Shown: positions 30,462-39,838, counted from the stretch's first letter. The stretch: 53,917 bases of DNA from an uncultured Aeriscardovia sp. (GCA_903789535.1 CAIFES010000007.1:36768-90684); one strand, 5' to 3'. Numbers and translations are program-made. Notes: a model not told the origin generated them from the letters alone.

Positions 30462-30501
30462 GAAAGGACGGACGGCACGAGCAGGCGCCCTCCGTCCTTT
30501 C
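30462..30501 (+). terminator. Possible terminator after the tip protein gene
   Basis: GAAAGGACGGA at 30462-30472 pairs exactly with 30491-30501 across an 18-base loop. Only a short T stretch is part of the stem and no T-run follows. Confidence 0.45.
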
Positions 30502-30536
30502 GCCCGCAGGTGACGGGACGCACAGGAGAGGTCACA

Positions 30537-31478
30537 ATGGCAGAAGACGCGAACCGCGACGACCAGAACAACGGGCAGGAGAGCGGGGCGGCCCGCAAGC
30601 CGTTCACCCTCTCCGAGCTGGAGAAGAACAGCACGCCCGTGGATGTCACCATGGCGGATCTGTCCGCGGATGCCAGGGCAAACAGCGCTTCGAACGGCGC
30701 CCACAGCACTAACGGCGCTAACGGCACTGCCGATGCAGCCGGCTCCGGCAACCGTTCTGCTTCCTCTGCCGGCTCCGCATCCGGCTCCGCGCCGCTGCGC
30801 CGTCTGAGCGGCTTCGTCGCCGCCGAGGAGGCCCAGGAGGCCGAGGAGCAGAACGCTTCTGCCGCCTCTGCCTCCGCGCAGGCTCGCCGTCAGAGCGGCT
30901 CCTACTCAGCCGGAACCGCCGCCGGCTCGCAACCGACACAGCGTCGCACGGCTTCCGGCGCCGGCCTTTCGGGCCTTGCCGGGGTCTCCGCCTCCGCTTC
31001 TTCTGCCTCTTCCGCTTCTTCCGCGCGAGCGAACGGCTCTCGTTCCGCATCTGCGGCCCGCTCTTCGGCCGGGAACGCGGGCAACGGCCAGCAGAACGCC
31101 CGCCGCAACCGTGTGCCCCGTGCACGCCGTATGAAGCTCTCCGTCACCAAGATCAGCCCGTGGTCCGTGGCGAAAGTCTCCTTCATGCTCTCCATCGCCA
31201 TGGGCATCATCCAGACCGTGTGCGCCGCCATCCTCTACGGTGTGATCGATGCGGCCGGTGTGTTCGACAAGATCACCTCGCTCGTCTCGAAGACGGGACT
31301 TGCCAGCAGCTTCAATTTCTCGTCCGTGTTCAGCATGGGCCAGGTGCTGGCGGTCGTCGTCATCTTCTCGGTGTTCGAGGTCGTCATCATCACGCTGCTC
31401 TCGGTCATCTTCGCGTTCCTGTACAACGTGGCCTCCGGGCTTGTGGGCGGCGTCCACGTCACCCTCGGCGACGACTGA
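30537..31478 (+). CDS. DUF3566 membrane protein, normally the gyrA neighbour
   Basis: 313 residues. About 200 low-complexity Ser/Ala-rich residues precede the DUF3566 domain: KLSVTKISPWSVAKVSFMLSIAMG, a first membrane helix, a loop, and a second helix ending in YNVASGLVGGVHVTLGDD. Function is unknown. In actinobacteria this gene directly follows gyrA; here pilus locus 1 lies between them. The N-terminal part is much longer than in most relatives. AGGAGAGG precedes ATG at 30537. Confidence 0.88.
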   Translation: MAEDANRDDQNNGQESGAARKPFTLSELEKNSTPVDVTMADLSADARANSASNGAHSTNGANGTADAAGSGNRSASSAGSASGSAPLRRLSGFVAAEEAQEAEEQNASAASASAQARRQSGSYSAGTAAGSQPTQRRTASGAGLSGLAGVSASASSASSASSARANGSRSASAARSSAGNAGNGQQNARRNRVPRARRMKLSVTKISPWSVAKVSFMLSIAMGIIQTVCAAILYGVIDAAGVFDKITSLVSKTGLASSFNFSSVFSMGQVLAVVVIFSVFEVVIITLLSVIFAFLYNVASGLVGGVHVTLGDD

Positions 31479-31534
31479 GCGGCCTATCCGGGCGGTTCTG
31501 GCCGGGTGGATGGCAGAAATCAGTACCCTGGATA

Positions 31535-32365
31535 TCAGTACCCGGGATAGAGACTGCGGCCCATATCCAGGCCGTCGATTCGGTCGATCTCTTCGTTGCT
31601 GAGCGTGAAATCAAAGATATCTGCGTTCTCGCGCATGCGCGCCGCGTGTGTGGACTTGGCCAGTGGGACAAGGCCGCGCTGCACGTCCCATCGCAGCACC
31701 ACCTGCGCTACTGATTTGGTGTGCGCGGCAGCGATGTGGGCAAGGACTGGGTTGGTGAAGATGCCGTTACGGCCTTCTGCCAGTGCCGACCATGCCTGCG
31801 GGACGATGCCGAGCCGGAGGCACTCGTCCACCAGCGCGTTCTGGTTGAACCATGGGTGGCTCTCGATCTGGTCAACGACGGGGCGCACACGGGCGGTCTG
31901 CAGCAGCTGGTGCAGCTGGCTTGCGTCGTAATTGCTCACGCCGATCGAGCGTATCTTGCCCTCGTCGCGCAGATCCTCAAGCGCCCGCCACTGCGCGGCC
32001 GTGTCGCCGTATGGCTCATGCAGCAGCACGAGGTCGATTCTCTCCACCCCTAGCCGACCAAGACTGGCCAGCACATGTGCCCGGGCCTCGTCATAGCCCA
32101 TGGCGGGGGAGGGCCACACTTTTGTGGTGAGGGTGATCTGCCCACGTGGGACCCGCGAGTCGGCGATTGCTCGTCCCACCGCCTCCTCGTTGTGGTAGGC
32201 CTCGGCCGTGTCGATGAGACGATAACCGGTGTCGATGGCGTCGGCCACGGCGGTGCGGGCGGTCTGTGCATCGTAGATCATCGCACCGAAGCCGATGGCC
32301 GGCAGGTGCGAGCTGTCGTTGAGGGTGACGGAGGGGATATGCGTCTCGGGAGAAATCATGGGCAT
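31535..32365 (-). CDS. Aldo/keto reductase
   Basis: 276 residues, the normal AKR length. The catalytic tetrad is complete: D52 and Y57 in IDTAEAYHNE, K82 in TTKVW and H116 in LLHEPYG. Further family marks are GVSNYDASQL and an NADPH-binding end segment (VPLAKSTHAARMREN). It resembles 2,5-diketo-gluconate reductases, but the substrate is not known. ATG at 32365 or 32359; neither has a strong Shine-Dalgarno, so a short-leader transcript is possible. It is divergent from the XRE regulator. Confidence 0.92.
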   Translation of the reverse strand: MPMISPETHIPSVTLNDSSHLPAIGFGAMIYDAQTARTAVADAIDTGYRLIDTAEAYHNEEAVGRAIADSRVPRGQITLTTKVWPSPAMGYDEARAHVLASLGRLGVERIDLVLLHEPYGDTAAQWRALEDLRDEGKIRSIGVSNYDASQLHQLLQTARVRPVVDQIESHPWFNQNALVDECLRLGIVPQAWSALAEGRNGIFTNPVLAHIAAAHTKSVAQVVLRWDVQRGLVPLAKSTHAARMRENADIFDFTLSNEEIDRIDGLDMGRSLYPGY

Positions 32366-32419
32366 AATTCTAGTTATTGACGATAAGAGATGATTTATTA
32401 GTGCTAAGGGTACTTAACT

Positions 32420-32430
32420 TATAATATAAT
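32420..32430 (+). promoter_or_regulatory. Candidate promoter in AT-rich divergent gap
   Basis: Two overlapping TATAAT hexamers (32420-32425 and 32425-32430) lie in a very AT-rich stretch between the aldo/keto reductase and the XRE regulator. No good -35 was found. Confidence 0.4.
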
Positions 32431-32518
32431 AGTAGTTATTTTCATTCTAAAAACAGTCGTCGAGCATCAGCATACGGTCGGCAACGGCGACGCGAAGACG
32501 GTCAGGAGAGGAAGCGCA

Positions 32519-32824
32519 ATGAAAGACAAATACGTCCCTGTGGCCGCCAAACGAGCTATCCGCACGCTCGGCCAGCAGCTGTCCGTACAGCGCCGCCTGC
32601 TCGGGCTGCGCGTGGAGGATGTGGCGGCGCGGTCTGGCGCGTCGGCGCAGACGGTGAGCCGCATGGAGAAGGGCGAGCCGATCAACTCGCTCACGCTGGT
32701 GCGCATCCTCCAGGCGCTGCAGATGGACAAGGCCGTCCTTGATGCGACGAATCCGTATAAGACGGATCTGGGGATCATCAGGGCCAACAGGGGTGTGCCT
32801 CAAAGGGTACGACGGCCGTTTTGA
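32519..32824 (+). CDS. XRE-family transcriptional regulator
   Basis: 101 residues. A single helix-turn-helix (about 15-70) of the Cro/CI type: LGQQLSVQRRLLGLRVEDVAARSGASAQTVSRMEKGEPINSLTLVRILQAL. It resembles the antitoxin-like small XRE proteins, but no toxin gene (for example hipA) follows. GGAGAGGAAG lies upstream of the ATG. It is directly upstream of pilin 2, so it may control that locus (inference from position). Confidence 0.85.
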   Translation: MKDKYVPVAAKRAIRTLGQQLSVQRRLLGLRVEDVAARSGASAQTVSRMEKGEPINSLTLVRILQALQMDKAVLDATNPYKTDLGIIRANRGVPQRVRRPF

Positions 32825-33074
32825 TCACGACCGGGACGGATGTGAACAGGCGAGAAAAGGCTTGTAACGCTATAAGGGAAGTCGCTGCAAGATGGGGAGT
32901 GTTTGGAGCAGGAGTGCCTGGCAAACCTGCGGGTGTGAATACCTACGGGAAACATTTACGGCGACGTCTTTGGGCAGAGGCACTATCAGGGTGCAATTTC
33001 TGCTATGTGACGCACGAAATATATGCGCAATATGGCAGAGGCTGAAACGACGCCCTCTGTGGGTAAACTCAATT

Positions 33075-33094
33075 TATAGAGACCTTCTAGAAGG
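33075..33094 (+). promoter_or_regulatory. Possible -10 element and palindrome before pilin 2
   Basis: TATAGA at 33075-33080 is a weak -10 candidate. The 12-bp palindrome CCTTCTAGAAGG at 33083-33094 overlaps the Shine-Dalgarno area and could be an operator or fold over the ribosome site. Confidence 0.35.
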
Positions 33095-33107
33095 ATAAGG
33101 AAGACAC

Positions 33108-34982
33108 ATGAACAAGATCATGAAGCGTGTTCTGGCGGGTGTCGCCTCTGCCGCACTGGCCCTCACAGGCCTCGTTGGCGGCGCCGCGACAGCCTCTGCC
33201 ACCGAGCCCACCTATCCGCACACGGTTACGGATAATGAGACATTGACGTTCACTGCTGATGAAGAGCAGTAGCTGAAAAATGCCAACCTCAAGGTTTACC
33301 GCATTGCGACTTATAAGGATTACGGTCCGACTTCCTCAACGTCCACGGAGCATCAGTATGGTCTTGTGACCGTCGATGGTGCGAAAGCCCAAGTCAAGTC
33401 CGTGCTGGATAAACTGGGCAAGACCGGCTACGGCAACGCCGATCCGCTTGCCTGGGCGCAGTCGCAGGGACAGGGACTTTTTGAGTCCGAGGATAATGCC
33501 GCAACGAATGCCACATCGAGCAGCAATACACGACAACTTGCTGATGCTTTGAAATCACTCGCAAAGTCCAGCGGTACCACGTTGACGCCGGCGACACCGG
33601 AAGGTACCGTCACGCCGACTGTGGTCAATACCATCGGTGCTGTTCAGGAAGTCACTAGTACGTCTTACAAGCGAACCGCTCTCGTTCCTGCTGGTCTGTA
33701 TATCATCGTCGATGAGTCGACAACCAATCCGTCGGTCCCGATGATCGTGGGTACTGCGCCGTATAGGCTTTCTAACGGTACTGTGGCAGATGGCACCATC
33801 AATATGAAGAATGGTCGTACCCCGACCACTGCGAATAAGTCGATCAGTGGTGACGGGTCTGCCGATATCGGCCAGAATGACAAGAAGACTGTGACCATCA
33901 AGGTCACGATGCCGCAGATCGCCAACTACACGACGTATGACTTCGATATCTATGATTTCGTTGATCCTGGTATGACGGTCGATACGAGCACGATCAAGGT
34001 CACGGGCAGCATCGACGCGGATCATACGAAGGAAGCCGAGTATACCGTCTCCACGATTGCTCGTGCGAAAGAGAACGATAAGTATATCGAGGATGTGACC
34101 GGCGACGCTACTACTACATCTAATAACCACGCCGGTAGTGAGGACTCGGCGCTTGATATCCACCTCAATTACACCCAGCTCAAGGCTCTGAGTGATGCGG
34201 GTGTGAGCAATGGCAAGGATATTATCGTTACTTATAAGGCCTGGCTCAATCAGGACGTGCTGAAGAACGATTCTACGGGTGTTCTTTTGGGGACCGATGC
34301 TGATGGCAAGCAGAAGACCAGCAAGGTGCATGCTGCAAAGAACAGTGTCCGGGTTTCCAACAATGGCACGAAGTCAGCTCCGGCGGATGCTGCCACGGCC
34401 GGTTCGGTGGCGCTTCTTTCGACGAGTGACTTCAGCTTCTCCAAGGTTTGGGCTGATACCACCCCTGCGGCGGGTGCCAAGTTCACGGTGTCCAAGGTCA
34501 CTAAGGATGATTCCGGCAAAGATTTGACGGAGTATCTGCAGGGAAAGAACTCCGATGGGGAGTGGAGCTGGAAGTCTGGCGATGCTAACAAGCACGAGTT
34601 CTCGGCTGATGATGCTCAGAATGGCAACATCTTCACCTTCCAGGGTCTTGCCGACGGCGGGTACACTGTCACCGAGTCGACGTCGCCGACCGGTGCCAAC
34701 CCTGCCCTGAAGCCGAGCTTCACTGTCACCATTGGTCATACTGCTAGTAATCCGGCTCAGGCGAGCACGACTGTGAGTCAGGACCCGTGGGGTCTCGTCC
34801 TTACGGCTATGCCGGGCGACTCCAATCAGATTGCTCGTGTCACCAATGTGCGCAGTGTCAGCGAGCTGCCGAAGACCGGTGCCGCAGGCATCATCCTCGC
34901 CGTCGCGGTCGCGATCCTGCTGTTCGCCGGCGCCTTCCTGCTGGTCTCGATCTACCGCCGCAAGGCTGCCGCCCGCCGCTGA
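33108..34982 (+). pseudogene. Second pilin, interrupted by an amber codon
   Basis: ATG at 33108 with AAGGA upstream begins a signal peptide (MNKIMKRVLAGVASAALALT, then Ala/Gly/Thr). TAG at 33270-33272 (codon 55) stops the frame, yet the same frame then stays open for 569 further codons. It ends with an E-box-like YTVTESTSPTG and the sorting signal LPKTG at 587-591. The restored length, 624 codons, is near that of pilin 1 and both have the same domain plan. A single C-to-T change of CAG would give the TAG. The downstream part alone lacks a signal peptide, so without suppression no pilin is exported. The sortase downstream is intact. A sequencing error cannot be excluded. Confidence 0.85.
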
Positions 34983-35290
34983 GACGGCATTCGACAGTAA
35001 GGCGATAGTCAATAGCCGGTCCGGCTGAGCCGGCCGACCAGTCGGGGCGACAGAGGATGCCGCGACCGGCTGGGCCGCATGGCCGGCAAACGGCATCGGA
35101 CTGCGCGGGGCGTCCATTGTTCGCATCAGAATGATGGGCGCCCCGCTTTTTATATGCGGACAACGTTTGCCGGTATATCAATGTTTGACGGCAGACGGGA
35201 AAACAGACAGAGGAACAAGCCGGCAGACCGAAGACTGCTGGCAGGCGGACGAATAACAGAGGCAGCATGACCACGGGAAGGAGGGGAGTG
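34983..35290. other. Gap between pilin 2 and sortase 2
   Basis: 308 bases with a terminator at 35105-35152 and no gene. The layout mirrors locus 1, where a terminator also separates pilin and sortase. Confidence 0.6.
35105..35152 (+). terminator. Rho-independent terminator after pilin 2
   Basis: GCGGGGCG at 35105-35112 pairs with CGCCCCGC at 35139-35146, with some further pairing inside, followed by a T-run. Confidence 0.85.
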
Positions 35291-36394
35291 ATGGCAGAAG
35301 GCGCTGATATCACCGAGAAAGACGTGCCATCCGCTACGAATGACCGTCATGGCCGCCTCGGCCTCAGACTCCTCCTCATCGCCGCCATCGTGCTTTTCGC
35401 CGCAGGACTCGCCCTCGTCGGCTTCCTTGTCGCCCGCTTCACCATCAACGACTCGCAGCTGGGCCAGGTCGCCGCACAGGCCGAGAGCCGCGCCGCCCGG
35501 TGGCCGGACGCCGAGCAGAAGAAAGAGCTGACGAAGGCACAGGCATACAATGCCAGGCTCGCCGCGCTCGCCGCCCGGGGGCAGCAGCCCATCGGCACGC
35601 GCTCCGACCCGTTCAGCCGTGCTTCCGGTTCTGCCGGATCATCCGCTTCCTCGGCGTCTTCCTCCTCGTCCGCAAAGTCGCCGTCCTCCGCGCTCGACAA
35701 GGAATACAATTCCCTCCTCAATGAGGGCGACGGCATCATGGGCACCATCGAGATCCCCGAGATCAGCGTCAAACTGCCCATCTACCACGGCACAAGCGAC
35801 GAGGTGCTCGCCTCCGGTGCCGGGCACATCGAGGGAACGAGCCTGCCGATCGGGGGAAAATCCACGCATGCGGTGCTCGCCGCGCATCGCGGTCTGCCGT
35901 CGGCCATGATGTTCACCCGCATTGACGAGCTGCGCAAAGGTGACCCGTTCTATATCCGCACGATCAGCCGCACCATCGCCTACCGCGTCGACCGCATCAG
36001 CGTGGTCGGCCCCAACGACACGTCCAGACTCAAAATCGTGCCCGGGCAGGACCGCGTCACCCTCTACACCTGCACGCCCTACGGCGTAAACACGAAACGA
36101 CTCCTCGTCTCCGGCGTGCGTGCCACCATTCCCAGCCAGGTGCCCGAGCCCGCCGATGCCGGGCCGGACTGGCACAAGATCTTCGGCTCGATCGGGCTGG
36201 TGACCCTGCTGCTGCTCATGCTCGCCTTCTTCGTGTGGATGGCCAACCGCCGCACGCTCGTGATGCAGCACGGGCCGATGGGCAAACACGCGCGGTGGTC
36301 GGGCCTGCGCCCGCCGAAGAGATCATCAGATCATCCTTCTGAACCCCCTTGGATCATGCCTGGGCAGGAGGCGGGGGCGCAGGGGTCGCGGTAA
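35291..36394 (+). CDS. srtC: Class C sortase of pilus locus 2
   Basis: 367 residues. An N-terminal membrane helix at about 24-50, DPF lid motif at 106-108, catalytic H199 in LAAHRGL, C261 in LYTCTPYGVNTKRLL and R270, then a second membrane helix near 300. A Ser/Ala-rich insert at 109-134 directly follows the lid motif and may alter lid movement. It appears intact although its pilin partner is interrupted. AGGAGGGG precedes ATG at 35291; GTG at 35288 is possible. Confidence 0.92.
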   Translation: MAEGADITEKDVPSATNDRHGRLGLRLLLIAAIVLFAAGLALVGFLVARFTINDSQLGQVAAQAESRAARWPDAEQKKELTKAQAYNARLAALAARGQQPIGTRSDPFSRASGSAGSSASSASSSSSAKSPSSALDKEYNSLLNEGDGIMGTIEIPEISVKLPIYHGTSDEVLASGAGHIEGTSLPIGGKSTHAVLAAHRGLPSAMMFTRIDELRKGDPFYIRTISRTIAYRVDRISVVGPNDTSRLKIVPGQDRVTLYTCTPYGVNTKRLLVSGVRATIPSQVPEPADAGPDWHKIFGSIGLVTLLLLMLAFFVWMANRRTLVMQHGPMGKHARWSGLRPPKRSSDHPSEPPWIMPGQEAGAQGSR

Positions 36395-36572
36395 AAAAGA
36401 CCAGTCGGCACGCGCCGCGGGCACCCTACAGGGGAGTTGACCTATGACACGCAGCATCCGGTATGGGAGTCGCCCCACGACACGCGACGCCCGGCCTGGA
36501 AGTCGTTCCAGCGCCTAGTGCCGACCCCGAAGACGTCCGATACGGAAGAACAGATCAGGAAGAAGGATCCGC

Positions 36573-37808
36573 ATGCACAGCCTCATCGCGTTTCTGGGCA
36601 ACTATTCCACCCAGTTCTGGTTCTCCGTACTGTTCGGTCTGCTCACCTCCGCGCTGCTGACCATCCCGATCGCCGCCATTCTCTACAACCGCCGCGGCCG
36701 GCTGCGCGTGCTCACCGTGCTGGGCATCTACCTGAGCATCCTCTATGCCTTCGCGCTCATCTTCTTCACCCTGTTCCCCATCCCCGAGGATCCGAAGGCA
36801 TTCTGTGCCACCCACCATCTGAGCCCCAACCTCAACCCGCTGCAGTTCGTCGCCGATTTCAAGGAGCAGCCGCGGGCGGTCGTCTTCCAGACCGGCTTCA
36901 ACATCGTCTTCTTCCTCCCGCTCGGGTACAGCCTGCGCCGCATCTTCCGCTGGAGGCCGTGGGCCGTGTGCGTGGGCGGTTTCCTCACCTCGCTGTTTAT
37001 CGAATGCGCCCAGCTGACCGGCGTGTTCGGCATCTTCCCCTGCTCCTACAGGCTTTTTGACGTCGACGACCTCATCACCAACACGCTCGGCGCCGTCCTC
37101 GGCCTGCTCATCGCGTTGGGGATTGACAAGGCTTTCCCGCCCAAACCTGTAGACCGCTCCGTCGTCACCAACCCCGGGTTCGTCCGCCGCTGCGTCGCCT
37201 TCGTGATCGACGGCTTCTTCATCTCTTCCACCGCATGGCTGGCCGTCGTGGTGACGTCGATGATCGTCTCGCTCGCCTCGGGCGGCACCGTCGGAGCGGC
37301 CCAGCTCACCGGCTCTGACAGGGTCTCCTCGCCGGTCGGCTACCTGTTCCTGATCGCCTCGATCGGCCTGTATGAGTGGCTGATCCCGTGGAAGAACGGC
37401 GGTCGCACCCTCGCCGGGCGGTACATCCATATGAGCATCGAGACGAAGCCGCGCACGGGCACCAGACGGCTCGCGTTCTATGCCGTGCGGTTCGCGGTGT
37501 TCATCCTGATATTCCTGCCTGACAGGTGGAATTTCCTCATCGCGCTCGCGCTGTTGGTTTTCTACTGCGTCAAGAAGCAGATGCCCTACGACCTGCTGCC
37601 GGGGGACGAGACGACTGTCGGGGTCGGTGCTACGCCCGCGGGTGCCGGGACGGGCGCTGCAAACGTTTCCGGCTCTGTGCCGGTTTCTGGTGTCAACGGT
37701 GCCGTGACCGGCGACGCGCCACAGAATCAGGGTCAAGCCGCAGCCCGAACTCCAGCGACTGGCGCATCGACTCGTAATCAAGGCTCCCAAGCACATCCAG
37801 GTGCCTGA
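36573..37808 (+). CDS. VanZ-RDD fusion membrane protein
   Basis: 411 residues. The N-terminal half has four or more membrane helices and the VanZ pattern (NIVFFLPLGYSLR, FIECAQL, DVDDLITNTLGAVLG). From about 187 an RDD domain begins (RRCVAFVIDGFF) with further helices and NGGRTLAGRYI. VanZ proteins are linked to low-level teicoplanin resistance and RDD proteins to transport or stress, but the role of the fusion is unknown. The last 70 residues are low-complexity, and the final 38 codons overlap the 3' end of the glycosyltransferase on the other strand. GGAAGAAGGA lies before the ATG. Confidence 0.85.
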   Translation: MHSLIAFLGNYSTQFWFSVLFGLLTSALLTIPIAAILYNRRGRLRVLTVLGIYLSILYAFALIFFTLFPIPEDPKAFCATHHLSPNLNPLQFVADFKEQPRAVVFQTGFNIVFFLPLGYSLRRIFRWRPWAVCVGGFLTSLFIECAQLTGVFGIFPCSYRLFDVDDLITNTLGAVLGLLIALGIDKAFPPKPVDRSVVTNPGFVRRCVAFVIDGFFISSTAWLAVVVTSMIVSLASGGTVGAAQLTGSDRVSSPVGYLFLIASIGLYEWLIPWKNGGRTLAGRYIHMSIETKPRTGTRRLAFYAVRFAVFILIFLPDRWNFLIALALLVFYCVKKQMPYDLLPGDETTVGVGATPAGAGTGAANVSGSVPVSGVNGAVTGDAPQNQGQAAARTPATGASTRNQGSQAHPGA

Positions 37809-38793
37809 GACGCACAAAATCGGCCAGATCAGGATAGTGGGCGACCACCCAGCGGTCCTGGTCACGCTGGGCACGGAACCAGTCACGGATGAGCGCGGGA
37901 TCCGGCGTGCCGAGCAATGAGCCCGGATGGAGACGGTAGGAGTAGAGGACTGCGGGGATCCGCACGATCCGCCGGGCCGAGCCGAGGATCTGGCAGATGC
38001 GTGCCTGGTCCTCGATGCGCCGGCCGACGGGGAAGACCACTTTCGCCCGCTCATAGACCGATCGTTTTGCCACGAACGCCCACAGATAGCCGCCGATCCG
38101 GCCGCGATACTGCTCGCGGATGGCCTGCTCGGGCGTGAGGATCTGGACGCGGGGGACGGGTGATTGGGTCCGTGCGGGTTTTGGGGCTTGTATGGGCTTT
38201 TGGGCTTGTGTGGGCGATTTTATTTGTGCCGCTAGTGTCGCTCGTGACGTTTTTGCCGTTTGTGCTGCTTGTGCCGCGGCGAACGTGTTGTGCCGGTAAA
38301 ACGTGTTGTGCCGGTAGTGTGAGCGCAGCGGGCGCCCCTGCCGGCTGATCGCACGGAAGGCGAAACTGCATATATCGGCGTGATGGCGGCGCATCGCGTC
38401 GATGGCGGTCTCCAGCAGACGCGGGTGCATCACGTCATCCGGGTCGCAAAAGAAGATGTAGCGCCCACGGGCTGCTGCGAGGCCGGTGTTGCGGGCCGCG
38501 GAGACACCCTGGTTGCGCTGGCGGATCACACGTACGCGCGGGTCTTTTCGGGCCGCGCGCCGCAAAATGGCGGGGGAGGCGTCGGTTGAGCCGTCATCCA
38601 CGCACACGATCTCGATGTTGGTGAGCGTCTGTGCCTGCGCGCTCGCCAGCGCCTGCCGCAGGAACTCCTCCTGGTTGTAGACGGGCATGATGATGCTCGC
38701 GGTGGGACGGGATTTCTGTGCATGCCGCATAGCCCCTTCCGGCATGCGGGTGGGTCGTGTCTTGGCGGTCTGTGGGGCCTGTCTTGTATCCAT
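37693..38793 (-). CDS. Family 2 glycosyltransferase
   Basis: 366 residues. The GT-A fold starts with ASIIMPVYNQEEFLRQAL, followed by VDDGSTD at 65-71 and the metal-binding DPDD at 117-120. GT2 enzymes transfer sugars from nucleotide donors to surface polysaccharide or glycoprotein; acceptor unknown. A basic K/Q/T/A/P-rich insert at about 158-220 contains a direct repeat (YRHNTF twice, from an 18-bp duplication). GGGAGG lies before the ATG. Its 3' end runs 116 bases into the convergent VanZ-RDD gene. Confidence 0.88.
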   Translation of the reverse strand: MDTRQAPQTAKTRPTRMPEGAMRHAQKSRPTASIIMPVYNQEEFLRQALASAQAQTLTNIEIVCVDDGSTDASPAILRRAARKDPRVRVIRQRNQGVSAARNTGLAAARGRYIFFCDPDDVMHPRLLETAIDAMRRHHADICSFAFRAISRQGRPLRSHYRHNTFYRHNTFAAAQAAQTAKTSRATLAAQIKSPTQAQKPIQAPKPARTQSPVPRVQILTPEQAIREQYRGRIGGYLWAFVAKRSVYERAKVVFPVGRRIEDQARICQILGSARRIVRIPAVLYSYRLHPGSLLGTPDPALIRDWFRAQRDQDRWVVAHYPDLADFVRLRHLDVLGSLDYESMRQSLEFGLRLDPDSVARRRSRHR

Positions 38794-38866
38794 ACTGCCT
38801 CCCGATGCCCTGCGGCCGTGTTACGTCGATCATCGTTGATCCGTCTCTTGGTCCGTCTTCATCTTA

Positions 38867-38898
38867 TGACCGGTGTGCTGTTTGACCGGTGTGCTGTT
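38867..38898. repeat. 16-bp tandem duplication
   Basis: TGACCGGTGTGCTGTT occurs twice without a gap in the short divergent region between the glycosyltransferase and the glycosylase genes. Confidence 0.8.
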
Positions 38899-39010
38899 CT
38901 ACCCTGAGACTGTGATTGATGCACTGTGGCATGTATCCGGTCATCATCCGCAGCGGTGCCATCTTGACAGGTAGGGTGTCATCTCGACAGACATATGACG
39001 GGAGACAGTG

Positions 39011-39838
39011 ATGGAGAGCATCAGGTTTGCGCCGGCCGGTCAGGACGATTGGGTGGATGACAACGGTTGCCTGCTGTGGCATCCGACCGCCTTCCCTGAT
39101 TGGCTGGGCGGGGACAGCGAGAGTGTGGCCAGACGGCTGCTCGGCTGCTATCTCGTGCGCGATCTGCCTCTTTCGGCGCCGGATCCGTCGGAAAGCGACA
39201 GTGCTGACAATGATGTCAACGATGTCAACACCCGTGCTGACGTCGGAGAGAAAGCTGGTGCGAACAACCGCCTCGTGCGCGTGGTGGTGCGCATCGTGGA
39301 GACCGAGGCCTACGACCAGGATGACCCCGCCTCGCACGCCTATCACGGCCGATCCGAGCGCAACCGTGCGCTGTTCGGCCCCTCCGGCCGCTGCTACGTC
39401 TACTTCACCTACGGCATGTGGCATTGCCTCAACATCTCCTGCGGCGATGACGGCTACGGCGCGGGCGCGCTCATCCGCGCGGTCCAGCCGGTCGTCGGCG
39501 GGGATGTGCTCGAGCATCGTCGGGGCATGGACGTGACCGCCTCGGGCTCCCCGGCCCGTCTCTCCCGCCGTGTGCAGGCGCTCGACGGCCCTGCACGGCT
39601 TGCCACCGCGCTCGATATCGACAAGCGCCTCTATGAACATGATCTGCGCGAGCCACCCCTGCAGCTCATGGAGGGCGGTCTGCGCCCCGGCGAGCGCGTG
39701 GAATCGACCATCCGCATCGGCATCTCAAATGCCGTGGAGCGCAAACGCCGCTATATCATCGCCGGCAACCCGTGGGTCTCGAAGATGCCGCCCAAGACTC
39801 GCCGTTTGGCCGCGGCCCTCAGTCCCGCAGGCCGATAG
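39011..39838 (+). CDS. mpg: DNA-3-methyladenine glycosylase (AAG/Mpg family)
   Basis: 275 residues. The family block VETEAYDQDDPASHAYHGRS carries the catalytic glutamate, followed by RNRALFGPSGRCYVYFTYGMWHCLN. The enzyme removes alkylated bases such as 3-methyladenine to start base-excision repair. A D/S/N/A-rich insert of about 35 residues lies near 55-90. GGGAGA precedes GTG-ATG; ATG at 39011 is preferred. The last 88 bases overlap the RhuM remnant on the other strand. Confidence 0.93.
   Translation: MESIRFAPAGQDDWVDDNGCLLWHPTAFPDWLGGDSESVARRLLGCYLVRDLPLSAPDPSESDSADNDVNDVNTRADVGEKAGANNRLVRVVVRIVETEAYDQDDPASHAYHGRSERNRALFGPSGRCYVYFTYGMWHCLNISCGDDGYGAGALIRAVQPVVGGDVLEHRRGMDVTASGSPARLSRRVQALDGPARLATALDIDKRLYEHDLREPPLQLMEGGLRPGERVESTIRIGISNAVERKRRYIIAGNPWVSKMPPKTRRLAAALSPAGR

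Noticed and set aside
32821-33045. A 74-codon plus-strand frame (and an overlapping 68-codon one at 32892) between the XRE regulator and pilin 2
   Set aside because: It would need a TTG start without a Shine-Dalgarno and shows no toxin or other family pattern, so a toxin-antitoxin pair with the XRE protein is not supported.
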